Of a stretch of DNA of 64,000 nt, positions 8,814 to 16,517 are shown piece after piece. Both the position numbers and the translations under genes were made by a program. The stretch's first letter is position 1. Each line of letters opens with the position of its first letter. The stretch lies in NCBI GenBank assembly GCA_024742695.1, contig JANSXY010000006.1, positions 1 to 64,000 on the forward strand. Reading direction: 5' to 3'. This DNA is from Paracoccaceae bacterium. Its GTDB lineage: Bacteria; Pseudomonadota; Alphaproteobacteria; Rhodobacterales; Rhodobacteraceae. The notes beneath the pieces were generated by a model that searched no databases, was not told the DNA's origin, and saw nothing but the letters and a program-made list of their open reading frames with translations.

Positions 8814-9320
8814 ATGCCTTACGAATGGCTTCCCCCCCGCGACGGCGAAACCCGGCTGCACCTGTGGCCCTATCGTTCGCTTCCGCGGCGCGGCTTCGTG
8901 TGGTTCATCGGCGGCACCGCGGCGCTGCTGCTGCTGCCGCTGATCGCGGTTCTGGGCTCGCCCGTGCTGTGGGGGTTGCTGCCGTTCCTGCTGGGTGCCG
9001 TGGGCGCGATCTGGTGGGCGCTGAACCGGTCCTACCGCGACGGCGAGATCGTGGAGGACCTGTGCCTCGGCCCGGAACGGATGACGCTGGATCGGCACGG
9101 GCCGCGCGGCGCCCATCAGCACTGGGAGGCAAACCCCTACTGGGTCAGCCTGCATCTGCATCCCAAGGGCGGGCCGGTTCCGCAATACCTCACGCTGCGC
9201 GGCGGCCCGCGCGAGGTGGAACTCGGCGCCTTCCTTGCCGAAGAGGAGCGCGTCGCGCTGAAGGACGAACTGGAAACCGCGCTGGCGCAGGCCCGTTCCG
9301 CCCCCGCGCCGGCACGGTAG
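8814..9320 (+). CDS. DUF2244 integral membrane protein
   Basis: A 168-residue inner-membrane protein of the DUF2244 family. Two adjacent hydrophobic helices lie at about residues 27-47 and 50-70 (FVWFIGGTAALLLLPLIAV; VLWGLLPFLLGAVGAIWWAL), followed by a soluble domain with the conserved NPYWVSLHLHP and an ELGAFLAEEER segment near the end. Members are often found near cytochrome oxidase genes, as here just after ctaD, which suggests but does not show a role in oxidase biogenesis. The ctaD terminator lies between them, so transcription is likely separate. Confidence 0.8.
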   Translation: MPYEWLPPRDGETRLHLWPYRSLPRRGFVWFIGGTAALLLLPLIAVLGSPVLWGLLPFLLGAVGAIWWALNRSYRDGEIVEDLCLGPERMTLDRHGPRGAHQHWEANPYWVSLHLHPKGGPVPQYLTLRGGPREVELGAFLAEEERVALKDELETALAQARSAPAPAR

Positions 9321-9392
9321 CTGCGGGGATTTGCGCCCGGTCAAGGCGCGCGATCCGTCGCCGACGTAGTGGCGGGGACAACGGAGGGCCAC

Positions 9393-9782
9393 ATGAAACT
9401 GGGCTACATCATTCTCTACGTCGCCGACGTGCCTGACACGATGGCGTTCTACCAACGGGCCTTCGGGCTGGAGCCGGGCTTCGTGCATGACAGCGGCGAC
9501 TACGGCGAGATGCGCACCGGCGAGACCCGGCTTGCATTCTCGTCGATCCGGCTGATGGCCGCGATCGGCAAGCAGGTCGCCACCGAACCGCCCGCGCGGC
9601 CATCGTTCGAGATCGCCTTCGAAACCGACGATGTGGACGCGGCGCTGGCCCGCGCGGTCGCGGCGGGGGCCGACACGATACGCCAGGCGACGCGGATGGA
9701 CTGGGGTCAGACCATCGCCTATGTCCGCGCGCCCGAGGGCACGGTGATCGAGATCTGCACCCCGGTCGCGCCCCGCACATGA
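9393..9782 (+). CDS. VOC family (glyoxalase/bleomycin resistance fold) protein
   Basis: A 129-residue single-domain member of the vicinal oxygen chelate superfamily. It starts GYIILYVADVPDTMAFYQRAFGLEPGF in the usual beta-alpha-beta-beta pattern and ends with the characteristic AYVRAPEGTVIEICTP, whose glutamate is a typical metal ligand. Substrate cannot be told. The start at 9393 has GGAGG seven bases upstream; an in-frame ATG at 9369 is unlikely. The gene is convergent with yqeY. Confidence 0.85.
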   Translation: MKLGYIILYVADVPDTMAFYQRAFGLEPGFVHDSGDYGEMRTGETRLAFSSIRLMAAIGKQVATEPPARPSFEIAFETDDVDAALARAVAAGADTIRQATRMDWGQTIAYVRAPEGTVIEICTPVAPRT

Positions 9783-9820
9783 GCCCGCGCGCCGCCCGGC
9801 TTCGCACCGGCGCGGCACCG

Positions 9821-10279
9821 CTAGGCCAGCCTGTCCTTCACCAGGGGCCCGACCGCGCCGAAATCCATCTGGCCGGTGTATTGCGCCTTGAGGGCGCCCA
9901 TCACCTTGCCCATGTCGCGGATCGAGGTGGCCCCGGTATCCGAGATCGCGCTGGCGACTGCGGCCTCGACCTCGTCGGCCGTCAGCTGCCGCGGCAGGAA
10001 TCCCTCGATCACCTTGATCTCGGCGAGTTCCTTCTCCGCCAGCTCCAGCCGGCCGGCCTCTTCGTAGGCCCGCGCGCTTTCCTGGCGCTGTTTCACCATC
10101 TTGCCGAGGATCGCGAGGATCTCTGCCTCGCCGACGCCGCCCTCCGCGCCCTCGCCACGGCTGGCGATGTCACGATCCTTGATCGCGGCGTTGATCAGGC
10201 GCAGGGTCGACAGCCGGTCGGCATCCTTGGCCTTCATCGCATCCTTGAGCGCCGTGTCGATCCGGCTGCGCATTTCCAT
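9821..10279 (-). CDS. yqeY: GatB/YqeY domain protein
   Basis: A 152-residue cytoplasmic protein of the YqeY family, which resembles the tRNA-binding tail of the GatB amidotransferase subunit. Seen features are the helical N-terminus (RSRIDTALKDAMKAKDADRLSTLRLINAAIKDRDI), the KQRQESARAYEEAGRLELAEKE segment split here by alanines, and the end AQYTGQMDFGAVGPLVKDRL that is the GatB-like tail. Its exact role is unknown; it may aid aminoacyl-tRNA quality. The start at 10279 follows GGAAGGA; an ATG 18 bases upstream overlaps that site. A good promoter lies at 10313-10341. Confidence 0.92.
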   Translation of the reverse strand: MEMRSRIDTALKDAMKAKDADRLSTLRLINAAIKDRDIASRGEGAEGGVGEAEILAILGKMVKQRQESARAYEEAGRLELAEKELAEIKVIEGFLPRQLTADEVEAAVASAISDTGATSIRDMGKVMGALKAQYTGQMDFGAVGPLVKDRLA

Positions 10280-10312
10280 GATCGGGTCCTTCCCCAAGGT
10301 TCCGAAGCCCTG

Positions 10313-10341
10313 ACATTACTCAAATCGCAGACCGGTGACAA
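10313..10341 (-). promoter_or_regulatory. Candidate sigma-70 promoter of yqeY
   Basis: On the minus strand, TTGTCA (-35, 10341-10336), a 17-base spacer, and TAATGT (-10, 10318-10313), about 35 bases before the yqeY start codon. Confidence 0.55.
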
Positions 10342-10400
10342 CTGCGCGCGAAAGCCGCAACCAACTGATTTTATTGAAAAACTCAAATGCGCCGAAGCGC

Positions 10401-10429
10401 TTGACCCCAGCGCCCGCCCCCCGTAGTTT
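10401..10429 (+). promoter_or_regulatory. Candidate sigma-70 promoter of carA
   Basis: TTGACC (10401-10406), a 17-base spacer and TAGTTT (10424-10429), some 34 bases before the carA start. It lies in a locally AT-rich divergent intergenic region shared with yqeY. Confidence 0.5.
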
Positions 10430-10462
10430 CCGCGGGATTTTGGCCGCCACGGGAGTCGCGCC

Positions 10463-11629
10463 ATGCCAGCTGCCCAAAGCAAGACCGGAAAACCGACCGC
10501 CTGCCTCGCGCTGGCCGATGGCACGGTGTTCTTCGGCCGGGGTTTCGGCGCGACGGGCGAGACCGTGGCGGAGCTTGTCTTCAACACTGCGATGACCGGC
10601 TATCAGGAGATCATGACAGACCCGTCCTATGCCGGGCAGGTCGTGACCTTCACCTTCCCCCATATCGGCAACACCGGGGTCAACGACGAGGATGACGAAA
10701 CGGCCGATCCGGTCGCCGCCGGCATGGTGGTGAAATGGGATCCGACCGAACCGTCGAACTGGCGCGCGATGGGGCCGCTGGAAGACTGGCTGGCGCGGCG
10801 CGGACGGATCGGCATCGGCGGGATCGACACGCGGCGGCTGACCCGCGCGATCCGCCAGCAGGGCGCGCCGCATGTCGCACTGGCGCACGATCCCGAGGGG
10901 CGGTTCGACATCGCGGCGCTGGTTGCCAAGGCGCGGGGCTGGTCGGGCCTTGTCGGGCTCGACCTCGCACGCGAGGTGACCTGCGCGCAATCCTACCGCT
11001 GGAACCAGACCCGCTGGGCCTGGCCCGACGGCTTCGGCACCCGCGCGGGCGAGGGCCTGCGCGTGGTGGCCGTGGATTATGGCGCGAAGCGCAATATCCT
11101 GCGCTGCCTCGCCTCGGCGGGCTGCGACGTCACGGTTCTGCCGGCGAGTGCGACGGCGGAAGAGGTTCTGGCGCTCGATCCCGAGGGGGTGTTCCTGTCG
11201 AACGGGCCGGGCGACCCCGCCGCGACCGGGGCCTATGCCGTGCCGATGATCCGGGGCGTTCTGGAACGTGACCTGCCGGTGTTCGGTATCTGCCTCGGCC
11301 ACCAGATGCTCGCGCTCGCGCTGGGGGCGAAGACGATCAAGATGAACCACGGCCATCATGGCGCCAACCACCCGGTCAAGGACATCGAGACCGGCAAGGT
11401 GGAAATCACCTCGATGAACCATGGCTTCACCGTCGACAGCCAGACCCTCCCCGACGGCGTGAAGGAGACCCATGTCTCGCTGTTCGACGGGTCGAACTGC
11501 GGCATCCGCATGGCCGACCGGCCGGTGTTCAGCGTGCAGTACCACCCCGAGGCCAGCCCCGGCCCGCAGGACAGCTACTACCTGTTCGAGCGGTTCGCCG
11601 CCGCGATGCAGGCCCGCCGCGCCGCCTGA
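10463..11629 (+). CDS. carA: Carbamoyl-phosphate synthase small subunit
   Basis: The glutamine-hydrolysing subunit of carbamoyl-phosphate synthase, feeding ammonia to CarB for arginine and pyrimidine synthesis. The 388-residue product has the N-terminal CPSase_sm_chain domain (TGYQEIMTDPSYAGQVVTFTFP, IGGIDTRRLTR) and a C-terminal class I glutamine amidotransferase domain with the nucleophile elbow FGICLGHQ, the glycine-rich SNGPGDP and the catalytic HPEAS near the end. Length is normal for the family. carB is not in the window. It has its own promoter, divergent from yqeY. Confidence 0.97.
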   Translation: MPAAQSKTGKPTACLALADGTVFFGRGFGATGETVAELVFNTAMTGYQEIMTDPSYAGQVVTFTFPHIGNTGVNDEDDETADPVAAGMVVKWDPTEPSNWRAMGPLEDWLARRGRIGIGGIDTRRLTRAIRQQGAPHVALAHDPEGRFDIAALVAKARGWSGLVGLDLAREVTCAQSYRWNQTRWAWPDGFGTRAGEGLRVVAVDYGAKRNILRCLASAGCDVTVLPASATAEEVLALDPEGVFLSNGPGDPAATGAYAVPMIRGVLERDLPVFGICLGHQMLALALGAKTIKMNHGHHGANHPVKDIETGKVEITSMNHGFTVDSQTLPDGVKETHVSLFDGSNCGIRMADRPVFSVQYHPEASPGPQDSYYLFERFAAAMQARRAA

Positions 11630-11653
11630 CGGCGGCAGCGCGGCCGGTCTGGA

Positions 11654-11669
11654 TTAAGGTTTCGTTAAC
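11654..11669 (+). promoter_or_regulatory. CtrA-type binding site before the glycosyltransferase gene
   Basis: TTAA (11654-11657), seven bases, TTAA (11665-11668) then C: the full TTAA-N7-TTAAC motif known for the alphaproteobacterial cell-cycle and motility regulator CtrA. It stands 40 bases before the start codon at 11708. Such an AT-rich motif is rare by chance in this GC-rich sequence. Confidence 0.6.
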
Positions 11670-11707
11670 CACGACGACGGAATGCTAGCGCAACCGAGGG
11701 TTGCGTC

Positions 11708-13570
11708 ATGTCCGCTGTTGCCGAGTTCCTGCCCAAGCCGGGGGCGTCCCCGGCCCCCTGGCCCGCCACGGCCCCGCGCCGCCGGCTGGGCCGCATCCTG
11801 CGCGAGATGGACGCGATCAGCCCCGACCACCTGCTCAGCGCCGTGGCGATGGAGGCGCGAACCCGCGCGCCCTTGGCCGAGATCCTGCGCGCCGAAGGCT
11901 GGGTGGCGGAACCGGCGCTGCTGGCCGCCCTGTCGCGTCTGTGGGGCCGGCCCGTCGCCGACCTCGCCGCGACGCCACCGGATCGTGCCGCGCTGCAAGT
12001 CCTGGGCACGGAATTCTGTCTTGCCGAGCGGATCGTGCCCATCGCCGGGCCGGATGGCGCCATACGGATCGCCACCAGCCGGCCGGATCGCTTCGCCGAG
12101 ATCGCGCCGCGCCTGCCGCCGGACTGGCGGCAGATGGAGATCGCGGGCCGCGACGCGCCCGAGAATGCCGTGCTGGCCGAAGCGGCCGACAGCCTCACCC
12201 GGATGGCCGAGGCCCGTACGCCCGATGCGCTCAGTTGCCGGGGCTTCGGCCAGTCACGGCCGGGCCGGCAGACCGCCCTTGCGCTTGCGGCGGGGCTTGG
12301 CCTTGCCCTCCTCGCGGGGCTGTTCGCCCTCGGCGCGGGACTTGCGGCCCTGCTGGTGTGGACGACGCTGGTGATCGCCCTGCAATCGGGACTGAAGCTG
12401 GCCGCGCTGGCGGCGGCCTCCCGCCCCCGGCGCCCCGATCCGCCGGGCCGCGCCGTGCCGCGGCTGCCGATCGTCTCGATCCTCGTCGCACTGCACAGGG
12501 AACCCGAAACCGCGCCCAGCCTGATCGCGCGCCTGTCGCGGATCGACTATCCGCGCGCCCTGCTCGACGTGCTGCTGGTGACCGAAGAGGATGATCGCGA
12601 AACCCGCGCGGCGCTCGACGCGGCGGGCCTGCCGCGCTGGATTCGCCAGGTCTCGGTCCCGCCCGGTTCGATCCGGACCAAGCCGCGGGCGCTGAATTAC
12701 GCCTTGCCGCTCACCCGCGGCGAGATCGTCGGGGTCTACGACGCCGAGGATTCGCCCGCCCCCGAACAGGTCCGCGACGTGGTGGACAGCTTTCGCACCG
12801 CGGGGCCCGAGGTGGCCTGCGTGCAATGCGTGCTGGATTACTACCGCCCGCGCACCAACTGGCTGTCGCGGTGCTTCACCGCCGAATACGCCGTGTGGTT
12901 CCGCGTGATCCTGCCCGGCCTCGCCCGGCTCGGCCTGGTCGTGCCGCTGGGCGGAACCTCGATGTTCATCCGCCGCGCCGTGCTGACCGGGATCGGCGGC
13001 TGGGATGCCCATAACGTCACCGAGGATGCCGACCTCGGCCTTCGGCTGGCCCGGTCGGGCTACCGCACCAACGTGATCGCCAGCGTCACGATGGAAGAGC
13101 CGAATTGCCGGCCGCTGCCGTGGATCCGGCAGCGGTCCCGCTGGCTGAAGGGCTACGCGATGACCTGGATGGTGCACATGCGCCACCCCGAACGGCTCTG
13201 GCGCGACCTCGGCCCCTGGCGGTTCCTTGGCGTGCAGGTGCTGTTCCTTGGCACCCTGTCGCAATTCCTGCTGGCGCCGTTTCTGTGGGCGGTGTGGCTG
13301 GCCGGACCCTTCGGCCTGGCCGATGCGGCCGGGCTGCTGCCTCCGATCCTGCTTTACATCGTCGCCGCCGCGCTCGACATCGCCGCGATGGCCTGGGCCG
13401 TGCGCGGGCCCGGGCACCGGCACCTGTGGCCCTGGCTGCCGACGATGATCGCCTACTTTCCGCTCGCCACCCTGGCCGCCTGGAAGGGCGTGGCCGAGAT
13501 CCTGCGCAAGCCGTTCTACTGGGACAAGACCGAGCACGGCATCCTTGCCGCGCCGCCTACCGGCTTCTGA
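11708..13570 (+). CDS. Family 2 membrane glycosyltransferase with MshEN-like N-terminal domain
   Basis: A 620-residue inner-membrane enzyme. Residues about 24-165 resemble the N-terminal domain of type II secretion ATPases (T2SSE_N/MshEN), a fold that binds c-di-GMP in MshE: RLGRILREMDAI at 26-37 and PLAEILRAEGWV at 55-66 fit the repeated motif, though some conserved positions (a glycine, a glutamine) differ. A membrane pair at about 188-230 follows. The GT2 catalytic domain runs from about 252, with DAED (345-348), TED (438-440) and QRSRW (475-479), the set seen in processive, cellulose-synthase-like enzymes. Three or more membrane helices end it. It likely makes or extends an extracellular polysaccharide; the sugar is unknown. 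Its end overlaps the opposing GntR gene by 14 bases. Confidence 0.85.
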   Translation: MSAVAEFLPKPGASPAPWPATAPRRRLGRILREMDAISPDHLLSAVAMEARTRAPLAEILRAEGWVAEPALLAALSRLWGRPVADLAATPPDRAALQVLGTEFCLAERIVPIAGPDGAIRIATSRPDRFAEIAPRLPPDWRQMEIAGRDAPENAVLAEAADSLTRMAEARTPDALSCRGFGQSRPGRQTALALAAGLGLALLAGLFALGAGLAALLVWTTLVIALQSGLKLAALAAASRPRRPDPPGRAVPRLPIVSILVALHREPETAPSLIARLSRIDYPRALLDVLLVTEEDDRETRAALDAAGLPRWIRQVSVPPGSIRTKPRALNYALPLTRGEIVGVYDAEDSPAPEQVRDVVDSFRTAGPEVACVQCVLDYYRPRTNWLSRCFTAEYAVWFRVILPGLARLGLVVPLGGTSMFIRRAVLTGIGGWDAHNVTEDADLGLRLARSGYRTNVIASVTMEEPNCRPLPWIRQRSRWLKGYAMTWMVHMRHPERLWRDLGPWRFLGVQVLFLGTLSQFLLAPFLWAVWLAGPFGLADAAGLLPPILLYIVAAALDIAAMAWAVRGPGHRHLWPWLPTMIAYFPLATLAAWKGVAEILRKPFYWDKTEHGILAAPPTGF

Positions 13571-14189
13571 TCGCGCCGGCGTCCAGCTTCAGCCGGGTTT
13601 CGAACGCCTTCGAGATATGCGCCCGGAGCGCCGCCTGCGCGGCCTCGCCGTCGCCCGCCTCGATCGCCCGGACTATCGCGTCATGTTCGGCCAGCGCCGT
13701 CTCGCCCCGGCCCTCGGCCGCCAGCGACGTGCTGGCCAGAAGCGCCATAGACCGATGCACGAGATCGAGTTGCTGCACGAGGTAGCGATTGTGCGACGCG
13801 AGGTGGATCTGCTTGTGGAACCGCCGGTTGGCGCGCGACAGCGCCGCCGGATCGTCCAGCAGCGCCCTGTCTTCCTCGATCATGTCGCGCAACACCTTGA
13901 CCTCTTCGGGGCTGGCGTGTTTCGCGGCGAGTTTCGCCGCCAGACCCTCCAGTTCCGCCCGCACCACATACAGTTCCGCCAGCTGGTTGTGGTTGAGCGA
14001 GGCGACGATCAGGCTGCGGCCGTCGCGGGCCAGCATCGATTGCGTTTCCAGCCGTTGCAGCGCCTCGCGCACCGGGGTGCGCGACACGCCAAGCCGTTCC
14101 GCGAGTTCGGATTCCACCAGGCGGTCGCCGGGTTTGTAGTCGCCCCGGTCGATCGCTTCGAGGATCAGGGTATACGCGTCTTTCTGCAT
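13557..14189 (-). CDS. GntR family regulator, FadR/FCD type
   Basis: A 210-residue DNA-binding regulator. Residues 1-65 form the winged helix-turn-helix (RLVESELAERLGVSRTPVREALQRLE), and about 75-200 the all-helical FCD ligand domain, with ELYVVRAELEGLAAKLAA, a histidine in RRFHKQIHLAS and HDAIVRAIEAGD that usually bind a metal and a carboxylic acid. The ligand is unknown. The start at 14189 begins the HTH domain; the longer upstream frame has no homology. It is convergent with, and overlaps by 14 bases, the glycosyltransferase gene, and divergent from the HAD gene, which may be its target. Confidence 0.88.
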   Translation of the reverse strand: MQKDAYTLILEAIDRGDYKPGDRLVESELAERLGVSRTPVREALQRLETQSMLARDGRSLIVASLNHNQLAELYVVRAELEGLAAKLAAKHASPEEVKVLRDMIEEDRALLDDPAALSRANRRFHKQIHLASHNRYLVQQLDLVHRSMALLASTSLAAEGRGETALAEHDAIVRAIEAGDGEAAQAALRAHISKAFETRLKLDAGAIRSR

Positions 14190-14304
14190 GCCGGTGTAGT
14201 CCAAGCCGTTCGGGGCGACAGCTAAGCACCCGGTCCCGCCCGGCACAAGCCGCAAGCGGCGGTTTCGGTTGCGGCGCGCTGCCGCTGCGCCTAGCGTCGG
14301 GGCC

Positions 14305-14952
14305 ATGGTCGCCGAAAACTTTCACCACGTCCGCGCCTGGGTCTTCGACCTCGACAACACGCTCTACCCGCCCTCGGCGCGGCTGTTCGACCAGATCGAG
14401 GTCCGGATGACAGCCTTCGTGATGCAGGCACTCGGCGTCGAACGCGGCGAGGCCGACCGGCTGCGCCGACACTACTGGCAGCTATACGGCACCACGCTGG
14501 CCGGGCTCATGCACGAACACGATGTCGATCCGGCGCCCTACCTGACCGATGTGCACGACATCGCGCTCGACCATCTCGATCACGACCCCGCGTTGCGCGC
14601 GGGCATCGCGGCGCTGCCGGGCCGGCGGATCGTCTACACCAACGGCTGCGCGCCCTATGCCGAACGGGTGATCGCGGCGCGCGGGCTCGACGGGCTCTTC
14701 GACGCGGTCTACGGCGTCGAACATGCGGGCTTTCGCCCGAAACCCGAACGCGCGGCCTTCGAGGCGATCTTCGCCCGCGACGGCATCGAACCGGGCCGGG
14801 CAGCGATGTTCGAGGACGACCCCCGCAACCTCGCCGCGCCGCATCAGATGGGGATGCGCACCGTCCATGTCGCGCCGGAACCCGAGCCGGCGGACCATAT
14901 CCACCATCACACCGCGGACCTCGCCGGGTTCCTCGCCCGGCTGCGACGCTGA
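14305..14952 (+). CDS. Pyrimidine 5'-nucleotidase-like HAD hydrolase
   Basis: A 215-residue soluble phosphatase of the haloacid dehalogenase superfamily, closest to the SDT1-like pyrimidine 5'-nucleotidase group. Motif I is FDLDNTLYP (14-22) with the nucleophile D15 and acid D17; motif II TNG follows IVY; the motif III lysine is in FRPKPE; motif IV is MFEDDPRNL. A helical cap lies between motif I and II. It would dephosphorylate UMP/CMP-like or similar small substrates; this is family inference. The start at 14305 avoids an alanine-rich leader from an upstream ATG. Confidence 0.85.
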   Translation: MVAENFHHVRAWVFDLDNTLYPPSARLFDQIEVRMTAFVMQALGVERGEADRLRRHYWQLYGTTLAGLMHEHDVDPAPYLTDVHDIALDHLDHDPALRAGIAALPGRRIVYTNGCAPYAERVIAARGLDGLFDAVYGVEHAGFRPKPERAAFEAIFARDGIEPGRAAMFEDDPRNLAAPHQMGMRTVHVAPEPEPADHIHHHTADLAGFLARLRR

Positions 14953-15048
14953 GCCGCAGGCGACCCCATGCCGCGCTGCGGCGAAAGGCCCCTTTGCGAC
15001 GCGGCCGCATTCGCTCCATCTCCTGCCTCGTGTGAACAGGAGATTTCC

Positions 15049-15249
15049 ATGTCGATTCAGACCGCCCAGGCGGGCGCTGCCCGTCCGTCCGTTTCCCTCG
15101 CCCTTTTCGCCGTCGCCGTGGCGCTGCTTGCCGTCGCCGGGGTCGCACTGGCCGTGAAGACCTGGGGCCTCGTGGCGCTTGGGCTGACCGCGCTGGCCAC
15201 CGTTCCGGTGATGTTCGTGGTCCTGATCCTGCTGACCCTAGGCAAGTAA
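15049..15249 (+). CDS. Small two-helix membrane protein
   Basis: A 66-residue protein with two hydrophobic stretches, about residues 16-36 (VSLALFAVAVALLAVAGVAL) and 42-63 (LVALGLTALATVPVMFVV), joined by a KTWG turn. The start at 15049 follows AACAGGAG with good spacing. No family name is recognised. Composition and a clear ribosome-binding site support it as real. It lies 97 bases after the nucleotidase gene. Confidence 0.65.
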   Translation: MSIQTAQAGAARPSVSLALFAVAVALLAVAGVALAVKTWGLVALGLTALATVPVMFVVLILLTLGK

Positions 15250-15317
15250 CCGCAGGGCCGGACCTTGGCCGGGGCGCCGCCCCGGCCTATTGTCCCTGTC
15301 GCAAGCAGGGGGCGCGA

Positions 15318-16517
15318 ATGGCCGATATCCATGCCGACATCCTCGTATCCGGCGGCGGCGTCGCCGGGCTGACGGCCGCCGCGGCGTTCGGCACGGCCGG
15401 GTTCTCGGTGATCTGCGTCGATCCCGAACCGCCGGTGACCGATGCCGCGGCCGAGGGGGCGGATTTGCGCACCACCGCCTTCCTGCACCCCTCGATCCCG
15501 GTGCTGGAGGCCGCCGGCCTCTGGGCGCGGCTGGAACCCCATGCCGCGGCCCTGCAGGTGATGCGGATCGTCGATGCCGGCGGAGAAGAGCCGGAACCCC
15601 GGATCGTCAAGGATTTCGACGCCTCCGACATTTCCGACGCGCCGTTCGGCTGGAACCTTCCGAACTGGCTGTTGCGGCGCGAGATGGTGGCGCGGCTGGC
15701 CGAGATGCCGGGCGTGGATTTCCGCCCCGGCACCGCCACGACCGGCCTGCTGGCCCGCGATCGCGAGGCGATCGTCACGCTGTCGACCGGCGACCGGGTG
15801 CGCGCCCGCATGGTGGTGGCCGCCGATGGCCGCAATTCCACGATGCGGCAGGCACTGGACATTCCGGTGCGCACCCTGCGCTACGGCCAGCGGGCGCTGG
15901 CCTTCGCCGTCACCCATCCGATCCCGCACCAGGATGTCTCGACCGAGATCCACCGCTCCGGCGGGCCGTTCACGCTGGTGCCCCTGCCCGACCGCGACGG
16001 TCTGCCCTGCTCGGCGATCGTCTGGATGGAACAGGCCGCCGAGGTCGAACGCCTCGCCGCCCTGCCGGTGCCGGAATTCGAGGCGGCGATGAACCGCCGC
16101 TCCTGCGGGCTGTTCGGGCCGCTGACGCTGGTCACGCGCCGCAGCACCTGGCCGATCATCAGCCAGGTGGCGCAGCGGATGCACGGGCCGCGCACCGCGC
16201 TTGTGGCCGAGGCGGCGCATGTGGTGCCGCCGATCGGCGCGCAGGGCCTGAACATGAGCCTGGCGGACCTGCGCTGCCTGCTCGACCTGGCCGCCGCCGA
16301 TCCCGCCGGGATCGGCGACGCGGCGATGCTGGCGGCCTACGATCGCGCCCGGCATCTCGAGGTGCAGGCGCGGGTGGCCGGGATCGACATGCTCAACCGC
16401 GCCTCGATGCTGGGCGCGCAGCCGCTGCGCGACATGCGCGCGGCGGCGCTGAACGCGCTCTACTCGCTCGCCCCGGTCCGGCGCACGCTTATGCGCGCCG
16501 GCCTTGGTGTGCGCTAA
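15318..16517 (+). CDS. UbiH/Coq6-family FAD-dependent monooxygenase
   Basis: A 399-residue flavoprotein hydroxylase of the UbiH/UbiF/Coq6 type, likely acting on a ubiquinone precursor ring. It shows the FAD-binding GxGxxG variant SGGGVAGLTAAAAFG (11-25), the central VVAADGRNSTMR (DG motif), and the second FAD motif VAEAAHVVPPIGAQGLNMSLAD, where UbiH usually has GDAAH. The C-terminal helix ends RRTLMRAGLG as in the family. Which hydroxylation it performs cannot be told. Its TAA overlaps the TAG of the opposing aminotransferase gene. Confidence 0.87.
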   Translation: MADIHADILVSGGGVAGLTAAAAFGTAGFSVICVDPEPPVTDAAAEGADLRTTAFLHPSIPVLEAAGLWARLEPHAAALQVMRIVDAGGEEPEPRIVKDFDASDISDAPFGWNLPNWLLRREMVARLAEMPGVDFRPGTATTGLLARDREAIVTLSTGDRVRARMVVAADGRNSTMRQALDIPVRTLRYGQRALAFAVTHPIPHQDVSTEIHRSGGPFTLVPLPDRDGLPCSAIVWMEQAAEVERLAALPVPEFEAAMNRRSCGLFGPLTLVTRRSTWPIISQVAQRMHGPRTALVAEAAHVVPPIGAQGLNMSLADLRCLLDLAAADPAGIGDAAMLAAYDRARHLEVQARVAGIDMLNRASMLGAQPLRDMRAAALNALYSLAPVRRTLMRAGLGVR

